Part shown: one piece after another, positions 1 through 4,925 of the stretch
Layout of the letters: each line of letters starts with the position of its first letter
Numbering within the stretch: the first letter of the stretch is position 1
NCBI GenBank assembly: GCA_031272415.1
Contig: JAISTU010000227.1
Coordinates: forward strand, 1-5,235
Length of the DNA stretch: 5,235 bases
Reading direction: 5' to 3'
DNA from: Bacteroidales bacterium
Lineage (GTDB): Bacteria > Bacteroidota > Bacteroidia > Bacteroidales > WCHB1-69
The notes under the pieces: model-generated
Seen by the model: only the letters and a program-made list of their open reading frames with translations
Told to the model about the DNA's origin: nothing
The model's database searches: none
Translations under genes and position numbers: made by a program

Positions 1-20
1 AGTTTTGGAGTAAAAATGTT

Positions 21-40
21 CTAAATTTGCACAAATTTAG
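21..40. repeat. 20-bp palindrome with a -7-like box on each strand
   Basis: Seen: two 9-base arms, CTAAATTTG and CAAATTTAG, separated by CA, form a perfect dyad. Each arm contains TAAATTTG, which matches the Bacteroidota -7 consensus TAnnTTTG, once on each strand. The right arm is shared with a second, mutually exclusive hairpin at 30-53. It could be an operator, a bidirectional promoter core or simply part of the repeat element that follows. The dyad is certain; a function is not. Confidence 0.5.
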
Positions 41-53
41 GGATGAATTTGTG
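30..53. repeat. 8-bp stem inverted repeat at the outer edge of the left intergenic element
   Basis: Seen: CACAAATT (30-37) pairs with AATTTGTG (46-53) around an 8-base loop. One G-T wobble and one further A-T pair can extend it on the outside. It overlaps the right arm of the 21-40 palindrome, so only one of the two can fold at a time. No T-tract follows, so it is a poor intrinsic terminator. Confidence 0.45.
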
Positions 54-102
54 TAAAGCATTCCTTATCCCTACATTTTATAAAACATTGATAATCAAGT
101 AT
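53..102 (+). repeat. left copy of a dispersed intergenic element (inverted partner at 3341-3388)
   Basis: Seen by hand alignment: this 50-base stretch matches the reverse complement of 3341-3388 at about 41 of 48 aligned positions, with one 2-base gap. Shared landmarks are GTAA-GCAT, CCCTACAT and ATTGATAATCAA. Weaker similarity continues outward to about position 36. In both copies, 7-bp CACTCT-type repeats lie on the gene-proximal side. No ORF is inside it. It resembles a small non-autonomous or REP-like intergenic repeat; the family name is unknown to me. Confidence 0.75.
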
Positions 103-122
103 TTGTATTCAAAAAAAAATCT

Positions 123-157
123 ACACTCTTCACTCTGCACTCTACACTCTTCACTCT
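123..157. repeat. 7-bp tandem repeat array, five units of NCACTCT
   Basis: Seen: five consecutive heptamers ACACTCT, TCACTCT, GCACTCT, ACACTCT, TCACTCT, varying only at the first base. The complementary form, AGAGTGT, recurs three times at 3317-3337. Translating the minus strand gives a repeated SEECRVQ peptide, which is a by-product of the 21-base period and not a protein signal. It is analogous to the heptanucleotide STRR arrays described in cyanobacteria; that comparison is from family knowledge. Confidence 0.85.
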
Positions 158-168
158 GGAAAAAAAGG

Positions 169-204
169 TTTTTAATTTTTAATTGACAAAAAGGTGTATT
201 TTTG
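169..204 (+). promoter_or_regulatory. promoter of the response regulator-trmD unit
   Basis: Seen: TATTTTTG at 197-204 is an exact match to the Bacteroidota -7 consensus TAnnTTTG. It ends 18 bases before the ATG at 223, leaving a short A-rich leader. Upstream lies a TTTTTAA doublet (169-182) and ATTGACAAAAA (182-192). A TTG at the usual -33 distance is not obvious: the TTG at 183-185 is only 11 bases from the box and the expected position reads TTT. A closely similar block precedes the ATPase gene at 3501-3535. Transcription would start near 209-211. Confidence 0.7.
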
Positions 205-222
205 CATTTTTTTATAAGAAAT

Positions 223-918
223 ATGACAGAAAGTTCAAAGATTCGTATTTTATTGGTGGATGATGAGCCTGATATTCTGGATTTTATGACATACAATCTT
301 CGGCGTGAAAATTTTGAGGTTTATCCTATCGAAGACAGTATAAAAGCATTGTCGGTTGCACAAGAGGTGCGTCCTCATTTGGCAATTTTAGATGTTATGA
401 TGCCGGTAATGGACGGTATTGAAATATGTAAGCAGTTAAGAAACAATCCATTACATAAAGATATGGTAATTGCATTTTTATCTGCATTAGATGCTGACTT
501 TTCACAAATTACAGGTTTAGATGCAGGTGCAGATGATTATATAACCAAACCTATACGTCCTAAAGTATTGATTTCCAAAGTAAAATCATTACTTAGAAGG
601 ACTTTTCCGGATGCGAACACGGAGGGAGAAATCAAACTTAAAGATTTATCTGTAAATGTTGAAAAATACACTGTTACAACGGCAGAACAGACCATTATTT
701 TACCGCGTAAAGAGTTTGAATTGTTACTTTTGCTGATTTCAAAGCCCAACAAAGTGTTTCGCAGGGAGGAGATTTACGACAGAGTGTGGGGCGAAGATAT
801 TATTGTTGGAGAGCGAACAATTGATGTGCATATAAGACGTTTACGCGAAAAATTAAATATACATAACATCAAGACAATCAAGGGAGTAGGTTATAAATAC
901 GAAGAAGAGCAGATATGA
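223..918 (+). CDS. OmpR/PhoB-family DNA-binding response regulator
   Basis: This is a cytoplasmic two-component response regulator of 231 residues. The receiver domain spans about residues 7-125: acidic pair D13/D14, phospho-acceptor D57 in ILDVMMPVMDG, switch residue S87, and K109 in DDYITKP. The winged-helix DNA-binding domain spans about 136-228, with the RTIDVHIRRLREKL recognition helix at 198-211 and the closing IKGVGYKY hairpin. All catalytic residues are intact, so phosphorylation-dependent DNA binding is expected. I chose the ATG at 223; an in-frame TTG at 202 lies inside the promoter -7 box and cannot be the start. No histidine kinase is in the window, and the 222 bases upstream are non-coding, so the partner is unknown. 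The stop codon overlaps the trmD start as ATGA. Confidence 0.95.
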   Translation: MTESSKIRILLVDDEPDILDFMTYNLRRENFEVYPIEDSIKALSVAQEVRPHLAILDVMMPVMDGIEICKQLRNNPLHKDMVIAFLSALDADFSQITGLDAGADDYITKPIRPKVLISKVKSLLRRTFPDANTEGEIKLKDLSVNVEKYTVTTAEQTIILPRKEFELLLLLISKPNKVFRREEIYDRVWGEDIIVGERTIDVHIRRLREKLNIHNIKTIKGVGYKYEEEQI

Positions 919-1592
919 GAATTGATATTTTAACCCTATTTCCGGAAATGTTGGAAAATATATTCAAAAGTTCTATTCTCAAGCGGGCGCAGGACAAAGG
1001 ATTAGCGGAGATATATTTGCATAATATACGTGATTATTCGCAAGATAAGCACCGCCGTGTAGATGATTATCCTTATGGTGGCAAAGCAGGAATGGTCATG
1101 CGGGTAGAGCCTATTGCGGCTTGCATTGAGCATCTTCAAAAAGAGCGACAATACGATGAAACTATTTTTCTTACGCCGGATGGACAACTTTTGTCGCAAA
1201 ATATTGCCAATGCTTTGTCGCTGAAAACCAATCTTTTACTGTTGTGCGGACATTATAAAGGAATAGATGAGCGGATACGTCAAAGATATATTACTGCCGA
1301 AATTTCGATAGGAAATTATGTTTTGTCAGGAGGCGAATTGCCTGCTGCGGTGCTCAGTGATGCGGTTGTGCGGCTCATTCCGGGCGTTTTGAATGATGAA
1401 ACTTCCGCATTGTCGGATTCTTTTCAATACGGTTTGCTGTCGCCCCCGCTGTACACACGCCCGTATGAATTTGAGGGAATGACAGTGCCCGATATTTTGC
1501 TCTCCGGCAACGAAAAATTGATACAAGAATGGGAATTGCAAAAAGCAATAGAAAAAACAAAAAAATGCCGTCCTGAAATGTTAGACGAATAA
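915..1592 (+). CDS. trmD: tRNA (guanine37-N1)-methyltransferase TrmD
   Basis: This enzyme uses S-adenosylmethionine to methylate N1 of G37 next to the anticodon, which prevents +1 frameshifting; it is normally essential. The 225-residue protein is shorter than the E. coli enzyme but has every landmark: N-terminal LTLFPEML, HRRVDDYPYGGKAGMVM (46-62), the knot segments LLCGHYKGIDERI (109-121) and IGNYVLSGGELPA (132-144), then R153 and D168, which by alignment from memory correspond to E. coli R154 and D169 (catalytic). It ends in the usual LLSGN, EW-L and RPEMLDE segments. Position 134 is Asn where most TrmD proteins have Asp. The start overlaps the regulator's stop by ATGA, implying co-transcription and coupled translation, unlike the common rpsP-rimM-trmD-rplS arrangement. 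Confidence 0.97.
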   Translation: MRIDILTLFPEMLENIFKSSILKRAQDKGLAEIYLHNIRDYSQDKHRRVDDYPYGGKAGMVMRVEPIAACIEHLQKERQYDETIFLTPDGQLLSQNIANALSLKTNLLLLCGHYKGIDERIRQRYITAEISIGNYVLSGGELPAAVLSDAVVRLIPGVLNDETSALSDSFQYGLLSPPLYTRPYEFEGMTVPDILLSGNEKLIQEWELQKAIEKTKKCRPEMLDE

Positions 1593-1601
1593 ATATTTAT
1601 T
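1588..1601. terminator. AT-only palindrome between convergent trmD and SRPBCC genes
   Basis: Seen: AATAAAT followed by ATTTATT is a perfect 14-base dyad covering the trmD stop codon and the 9-base gap to the opposing gene's stop. It has no G-C pairs and no loop, so it is weak at best as a bidirectional terminator. I see no better terminator between these genes, so convergent transcripts probably overlap. Confidence 0.25.
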
Positions 1602-2009
1602 TTATTGATTTTCAGCAATTTGCTTTACTACTTCCAAAATAGTAGAAAGTACTTTCAACAGTTGAGGTTTGAGCATTGTTGCCATAAAAAACGGTATATC
1701 TGCTTGAATATTAGCAGATAAAATGCACGTTTGAGGCTCATTTTCACGGATAAAAAACTGTACTTTTGCCACCATTTTCATAGCCCCTTTGAGACTATAT
1801 TCTACCAATGAAAAAGGAGTTTGTTCAACAATTGTCAACTCAATTTCTCCTACACCTGCGACCGAAAAACTGCATTCGTTCTCCGTTGAGCGAAAATTTT
1901 GCAACTTGTCGGGAGGCAAATAACGTTCCAAATAACTGCAATTAGAAAGTATTTTATAAACTACTGAATCTGAATTATTTACATTGATTTCATTGCTTTG
2001 TATATCCAT
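1602..2009 (-). CDS. SRPBCC-fold (START-like) protein of unknown ligand
   Basis: This 135-residue cytoplasmic protein looks like a small SRPBCC/polyketide-cyclase-like single domain. An N-terminal strand is followed by a helical segment, YKILSNCSYLERYLPP. Alternating strands come next (ECSFSVAGVGEIELTIVEQ, SLVEYSLKG, KVQFFIREN, QTCILSANIQADIP). A long C-terminal helix (about 107-133, from FMATMLKPQLLKVLSTILEVVKQIAE) would close the ligand cavity. There is no signal peptide or membrane segment. The assignment rests on this secondary-structure pattern and on the location: I recall that an SRPBCC gene often sits directly after pyrE in Bacteroidota. It starts 12 bases after the pyrE stop, with no promoter visible in the gap, so it is probably co-transcribed with pyrE. 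Ligand and role are unknown. Confidence 0.82.
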   Translation of the reverse strand: MDIQSNEINVNNSDSVVYKILSNCSYLERYLPPDKLQNFRSTENECSFSVAGVGEIELTIVEQTPFSLVEYSLKGAMKMVAKVQFFIRENEPQTCILSANIQADIPFFMATMLKPQLLKVLSTILEVVKQIAENQ

Positions 2010-2021
2010 TGCGGAATTTTT

Positions 2022-2660
2022 TTAGTTAAACTGTTCAGCCCATTTAGCAGGGTTTTCTCTCCATTTTGCAAGTGTTTCTAATTCAGAAGGTTGTATATAA
2101 TTTTCTTCTACTGCCTGCTGAATAAGGATGTCGTAATTTGTCAATGTAAACAACTGAAAATCAACATTTTTAAACTGTTCTTCTGCAATTGGCAAAAGAT
2201 AGGAGAAAATAGCCACCATTCCCAGCACTTTTGCTCCTGCATCTTGTACGGCGTTTGCGGCTTTGAGGCTGCTTTTTCCTGTCGAAATCAAATCTTCAAT
2301 AACCACAACCTTTTGACCCTCTTGCAAAACACCTTCAATGAGGTTGGTAAGACCGTGTTTTTTCTCTTCGCTGCGGATATAAATAAATGGTAAGCCTAAT
2401 GTTTCTGCCACCAATGCACCAATGGCAATGGCACCGGTAGCAACACCTGCAATTACCTCTGTATCAGCAAAATACTGTTTTATAATATGCACCATTCCTT
2501 CTTTGATAAAGGTACGCAATTGCGGGTACGAAAGTGTTTTTCGATTGTCGCAATAAATGGGCGATTTTAAGCCCGAAGTCCATGTAAATGGCTGTGTTGG
2601 ACGCAATTCTACTGCTTTTATGCTCAATAAATGTTTGGCACAATTTTTTTCTAATTTCAT
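2022..2660 (-). CDS. pyrE: orotate phosphoribosyltransferase
   Basis: This enzyme converts orotate and PRPP to orotidine 5'-monophosphate, the fifth step of de novo UMP synthesis, as a cytoplasmic homodimer. In the 212-residue protein, FTWTSGLKSPIYCDNR (25-40) is the N-terminal orotate/PRPP region. VIAGVATGAIAIGA (69-82) is the core Rossmann segment. YIRSEEKKHG (94-103) is the catalytic loop, retaining the Arg, Lys and His equivalents (R96, K100, H102) but with Ser97 where the E. coli enzyme has Lys. VVVIEDLISTGKSS (118-131) is the type I PRPP-binding motif with its two acidic residues. An AAAGGA sequence a few bases before the ATG could serve as a ribosome binding site. It is first in an apparent operon with the SRPBCC gene and diverges from the Nudix gene. 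Confidence 0.96.
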   Translation of the reverse strand: MKLEKNCAKHLLSIKAVELRPTQPFTWTSGLKSPIYCDNRKTLSYPQLRTFIKEGMVHIIKQYFADTEVIAGVATGAIAIGALVAETLGLPFIYIRSEEKKHGLTNLIEGVLQEGQKVVVIEDLISTGKSSLKAANAVQDAGAKVLGMVAIFSYLLPIAEEQFKNVDFQLFTLTNYDILIQQAVEENYIQPSELETLAKWRENPAKWAEQFN

Positions 2661-2686
2661 CGTTATTCCTTTTATTTTAATTATTT

Positions 2687-3319
2687 ATGAAATATTATCA
2701 AATTTATTATTATCAACAAATTTTGTGCATCTGTGAAGATAGCAACAATAATATAACGCAGGATTTTCAAAAAAATTGTTTTATTTGCAAAGAAAATGTG
2801 TCGATAGATGAAATTTTGACACTTTTTTTGAAAGAAGGGAAAAATATATTGCTTCCGATGAAATCACAAGTCGCTGTTTTACAGAAGTTTAATGAAATAA
2901 AATCACATTTTTCATTTCATCAAGCCGCCGGAGGATTGGTGTTAAAAAATGAACAAATTTTGCTTATTTTTCGCTACAATAAATGGGATTTACCCAAAGG
3001 ACACATCGAAAAAGGTGAAACAGCACAACAAGCCGCCATAAGAGAAGTTACCGAAGAAACAAATATTGATAATTTATTGATAATCAATGAATTAAAACCT
3101 ACTTATCACATTTATCCCCCACTCGACAATAGTGATTACATTCTCAAAGAAACACAGTGGTTTGTCATGCAAACGTCCTCCAATCAGCCCCCAAAACCGC
3201 AGTCAGAAGAGGATATAACTGTCGCACAATGGTTTCCCATAAAAAATATTCCCTCTATAATAAAAGATATTTACCCCTCTTTGAGAGAAAATATTTTGAA
3301 AATTAGAGTGCTTTTTTAG
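2687..3319 (+). CDS. Nudix hydrolase
   Basis: This 210-residue cytoplasmic hydrolase would cleave a nucleoside diphosphate linked to another group, using Mg2+. The Nudix box spans 105-127: G105, E111, then REVTEETNI from R119 to I127, with metal ligands E120, E123 and E124 intact. The usual Gly near the end of the box is Asn126, a structural rather than catalytic position. The preceding RYNKWDLPKGHIEKGE resembles Ap4A and diphosphoinositol-polyphosphate hydrolases, but the substrate cannot be fixed. Residues 1-75, before AAGGLVL, form an N-terminal extension outside the minimal fold. The start is the first ATG, without a Shine-Dalgarno sequence. It is divergent from pyrE with 26 bases between start codons, a pairing I recall from other Bacteroidota. 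The TAG stop is the first three bases of a 7-bp repeat array. Confidence 0.95.
   Translation: MKYYQIYYYQQILCICEDSNNNITQDFQKNCFICKENVSIDEILTLFLKEGKNILLPMKSQVAVLQKFNEIKSHFSFHQAAGGLVLKNEQILLIFRYNKWDLPKGHIEKGETAQQAAIREVTEETNIDNLLIINELKPTYHIYPPLDNSDYILKETQWFVMQTSSNQPPKPQSEEDITVAQWFPIKNIPSIIKDIYPSLRENILKIRVLF
2699..2706 (-). promoter_or_regulatory. candidate -7 box for pyrE, inside the Nudix coding sequence
   Basis: Seen: the minus strand reads TAAATTTG here, an exact TAnnTTTG match. It is 39-46 bases upstream of the pyrE ATG, within codons 5-7 of the divergent Nudix gene. A transcript would start around 2693 and carry a leader of about 30 bases. No clear TTG is found at the usual -33 spacing. Such a box can occur by chance in AT-rich DNA, so this is a moderate call. 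I found no comparable box for the Nudix gene in the reverse direction. Confidence 0.4.
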
Positions 3320-3340
3320 AGTGTAGAGTGTAGAGTGTAG
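3317..3340. repeat. 7-bp tandem repeats, three units of TAGAGTG plus TAG
   Basis: Seen: TAGAGTG occurs three times in tandem and a fourth begins. The first TAG is the Nudix stop codon. This is the reverse complement of the CACTCTA-type heptamers at 123-157. As there, the array is the gene-proximal end of the dispersed element, so the two ends of the 223-3319 gene block carry mirror-image copies. Confidence 0.85.
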
Positions 3341-3388
3341 ATATTTGATTATCAATATTTTAACATGTAGGGGTAGGGTATGCCTTAC
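3341..3388 (-). repeat. right copy of the dispersed intergenic element (inverted partner at 53-102)
   Basis: Seen by hand alignment: the reverse complement matches 53-102 at about 41 of 48 positions with a 2-base gap. This includes the TTGAT-ATCAA dyad (3345-3355) and CTACAT followed by the CCCTACCC region. Similarity continues beyond 3388 into the AAATCCACC sequence. It lies tail-side of the Nudix gene, with the heptamer array between. This copy contains a better-preserved hairpin than the left one. Confidence 0.75.
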
Positions 3389-3390
3389 CC
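3371..3390. repeat. hairpin within the right element copy
   Basis: Seen: GGGTAGGG pairs with CCTTACCC as an 8-bp stem, including one G-T wobble, around a TATG tetraloop. The matching stretch in the left copy (51-70) has two mismatches and looks decayed. No T-tract follows on either strand, so it is not a typical intrinsic terminator. It could still stall transcription after the Nudix gene or be the structural core of a REP-like element. Confidence 0.6.
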
Positions 3391-3429
3391 AAATCCACCA
3401 CAAAATTACCAAAATCCACCACAAAATTT
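3391..3429. repeat. direct repeat of 18 bases at 21-base spacing
   Basis: Seen: AAATCCACCACAAAATTA at 3391-3408 recurs at 3412-3429 with one difference in the last base. Only three bases separate the copies. The left element shows a related but single and diverged version just outside 53, so a duplication in the right copy is the simplest explanation. Confidence 0.7.
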
Positions 3430-3470
3430 ATCCATTTTTATAACAAATTTATCCCAAAATGCAAAAAAAT

Positions 3471-3514
3471 CTCCATTCTCCATTTTCAATTAAAAAAAAG
3501 TTTTTAACTTTTAA
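3471..3514. repeat. 7-bp-periodic block CTCCATT x2, TTCAATT, then TTTTTAA/CTTTTAA
   Basis: Seen: CTCCATT at 3471-3477 and 3478-3484, then TTCAATT (3485-3491), an A-rich spacer, and TTTTTAA (3501-3507) with CTTTTAA (3508-3514). The 169-182 block upstream of the response regulator has the same TTTTTAA doublet, preceded by a different heptamer array. Heptamer arrays therefore sit immediately upstream of both clear promoters in the window. Confidence 0.65.
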
Positions 3515-3535
3515 TTGAAAAAAAGTGTAATTTTG
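3501..3535 (+). promoter_or_regulatory. promoter of the AAA/DUF4143 ATPase gene
   Basis: Seen: TAATTTTG at 3528-3535 matches TAnnTTTG exactly and is followed by CA, as at 205-206. The stretch from TTTTTAA through ATTGAAAAAAAGTG to the box nearly repeats the promoter at 169-204. The -33 region is again weak. The expected transcription start is near 3540-3542, leaving a leader of roughly 35 bases before the ATG at 3575. Confidence 0.7.
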
Positions 3536-3539
3536 CAGT

Positions 3540-3578
3540 ATGATTGCAAATTTACACCGACAACATATAAGTATATGA
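3540..3578 (+). CDS. possible 12-codon leader ORF, overlapping the ATPase start
   Basis: Seen: an ATG at 3540 opens a 12-residue reading frame (MIANLHRQHISI) whose TGA overlaps the ATPase ATG as ATGA. The ATG lies at or next to the predicted transcription start, so it would be leaderless or nearly so. It could couple translation to the ATPase gene or simply be a chance frame in a short leader. There is no run of one amino acid that would suggest attenuation. Confidence 0.2.
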   Translation: MIANLHRQHISI

Positions 3579-4741
3579 TTAACAGGGATTTAGAAAAGAC
3601 ATTATTTGAACTGCTGCAGAAATTTCCTGCAATAAACATCACAGGACCGAGACAATCGGGCAAAACTACGTTAGCGAAAAATCTGACGGGATATAACTAT
3701 TTTTCGTTGGAAAACCCCGACACGCGTCTCTTTGCAGAAAGCGACCCTCGCGGATTCTTGCGTTCGGCAGGCGAAAAGTTTATTTTAGACGAAGTACAAC
3801 ATGTTCCCGCACTATTCTCTTATTTGCAGGAAATATTGGACAATAGGCGTGAAAATGGCAAGGCAATTTTGCTTGGCTCGCAGAGTTTTTTGGTCAATCA
3901 GCATATTAGCCAGAGTTTGGCAGGCAGAGTTGCTTTGCTTAAACTGTTGCCGTTGTCATATTCGGAATTGCAAAACGCAAATTTTGGCGGTCAAAATATT
4001 GATAATGTGTTGTTTAAAGGCGGTTATCCTCGCTTGTATAACGAAGATATTGACCCTGTATACTTTTTCCCTAATTATATCGAAACCTATTTGCAGCGTG
4101 ATGTACGCTTGTTGAAAAACATTGAAAATCAGACCACATTTGTGCGTTTCATCAAATTGTGCGCCGGTCGGGTTGGGCAGATACTTGATTTCTCTTCTTT
4201 GGCGAATGATGCAGGAATAGCCGTAAATACCGTCAAATCATGGCTGTCGGTGCTGGAGGCGAGTTACATTTTATACTTTTTGCAGCCCTATTCAGGAAAT
4301 GTAAACCGCCGTTTGATAAAATCGCCCAAACTCTATTTTTACGACACCGGTTTGGCGTGTTCGCTCCTGAATATTGAAAACGAAAAGCAGTTGGCAACTT
4401 TTTATCTGCGTGGAAATCTGTTTGAAAATTTTGTTCTCTCGGAGTTATTCAAAGCCCGATATAATGGAGGATTGCCTGCAAATTATTTTTATCTCCGTGA
4501 TTCAAAAGGTGTTGAAGTGGATTGCATACAGGAACTGTCTGACGGAATACGTTTTATAGAAATAAAGTCATCTGAAACATTGTCGACCGACCATATAAAA
4601 AACATTGTCTCTATGAGAAATCTTTTCAAAAATACCGAAAATTATGTAATTTATGCGGGGCAAAGCATACAAGATTTTCATGGTGTTGTGTTTGTGAATT
4701 GGAAAGAAACGAGAAATTTTGATAAACAGAAAAATGAATAA
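3575..4741 (+). CDS. AAA ATPase with C-terminal DUF4143 domain
   Basis: This 388-residue protein has the two-part layout of the AAA_14/DUF4143 family, ATPases of unresolved biological role that are often present in many copies per genome. The N-terminal P-loop domain has Walker A GPRQSGKT (24-31), Walker B FILDE (69-73) and a LLGSQ sensor segment (99-103); the region ends at LPLSYSEL. LFKGGYPRLY (146-155) leads into a middle section with YLQRDVRLL (172-180) and a likely winged helix (about 203-230). The C-terminus has E284, GVEVD (312-316) and FIEIKSS (327-333), a pattern like PD-(D/E)XK nuclease cores, so cleavage activity is possible but unproven. There is no signal peptide. I chose the ATG at 3575; the in-frame TTG at 3515 is inside the promoter. 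It overlaps a small downstream ORF by 8 bases. Confidence 0.93.
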   Translation: MINRDLEKTLFELLQKFPAINITGPRQSGKTTLAKNLTGYNYFSLENPDTRLFAESDPRGFLRSAGEKFILDEVQHVPALFSYLQEILDNRRENGKAILLGSQSFLVNQHISQSLAGRVALLKLLPLSYSELQNANFGGQNIDNVLFKGGYPRLYNEDIDPVYFFPNYIETYLQRDVRLLKNIENQTTFVRFIKLCAGRVGQILDFSSLANDAGIAVNTVKSWLSVLEASYILYFLQPYSGNVNRRLIKSPKLYFYDTGLACSLLNIENEKQLATFYLRGNLFENFVLSELFKARYNGGLPANYFYLRDSKGVEVDCIQELSDGIRFIEIKSSETLSTDHIKNIVSMRNLFKNTENYVIYAGQSIQDFHGVVFVNWKETRNFDKQKNE

Positions 4742-4925
4742 AATTGTAGGAAAAGTGATGAATAAAAATGATTATTTGAACGCAATGATTGAAAGCCATA
4801 TCAACACCACAAAAATAAAACAATTGTTGCAGGACGCATTGACCAACAAAATCCACGACCGCGAAATTTTTATCACAGGAATTGATTACTCTTATTTATT
4901 ACGAAGAAAACTGATAGACAATTAA
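4734..4925 (+). CDS. small protein of unknown function, overlapping the ATPase gene
   Basis: I do not recognise this product. It is 63 residues from the ATG at 4734, which lies 8 bases inside the ATPase gene, or 55 residues from the ATG at 4758, which has AGGAAAAG a few bases upstream and may be the better start. The protein is polar and lysine-rich, with a likely helix around MIESHINTTKIKQLLQDALTNK and a C-terminal DYSYLLRRKLIDN. There are no cysteines, signal peptide or membrane segment. The overlap and shared strand suggest co-transcription with the ATPase. It could be a genuine accessory partner, a degraded gene remnant or a non-coding frame. The stop lies inside a 7-bp AATTAAA doublet, and a weak terminator follows. 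Confidence 0.5.
   Translation: MNKIVGKVMNKNDYLNAMIESHINTTKIKQLLQDALTNKIHDREIFITGIDYSYLLRRKLIDN

Noticed and set aside
123..157. CRISPR-like array
   Set aside because: Units are 7 bp in direct tandem with no spacers, and no cas gene is present.
202..222. TTG start seven codons upstream for the response regulator
   Set aside because: The TTG is the last bases of the -7 box, so it would not be in the mRNA. The ATG at 223 directly precedes the usual N-terminus.
78..296. 72-residue minus-strand ORF containing repeated SEECRVQ peptide
   Set aside because: The repeat peptide is the translation of the 7-bp array at 123-157, and the ORF runs into the response regulator on the opposite strand. It would be a spurious hypothetical protein.
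2091..2393. 100-residue plus-strand ORF
   Set aside because: It lies entirely antisense to pyrE, which has full family motifs. The composition is Phe/Cys-rich, as expected for a shadow frame.
3077..3087. Third copy of the TTGATAATCAA dyad found in both elements
   Set aside because: It lies within the Nudix coding sequence in a Leu/Ile/Asn-rich segment, with no flanking similarity to the elements.
53..3388. Composite transposon bounded by inverted repeats
   Set aside because: The genes inside are housekeeping genes in a plausible native order with no transposase, and the repeats are diverged. Two independent insertions of an intergenic element fit better.
3515..3574. TTG start 20 codons upstream for the ATPase
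   Set aside because: It lies upstream of the -7 box at 3528-3535, and the extra residues do not resemble the family's N-terminus.
4626..4856. 76-residue minus-strand ORF
   Set aside because: It is antisense to the end of the ATPase gene and the small ORF, with no promoter or recognisable motif.
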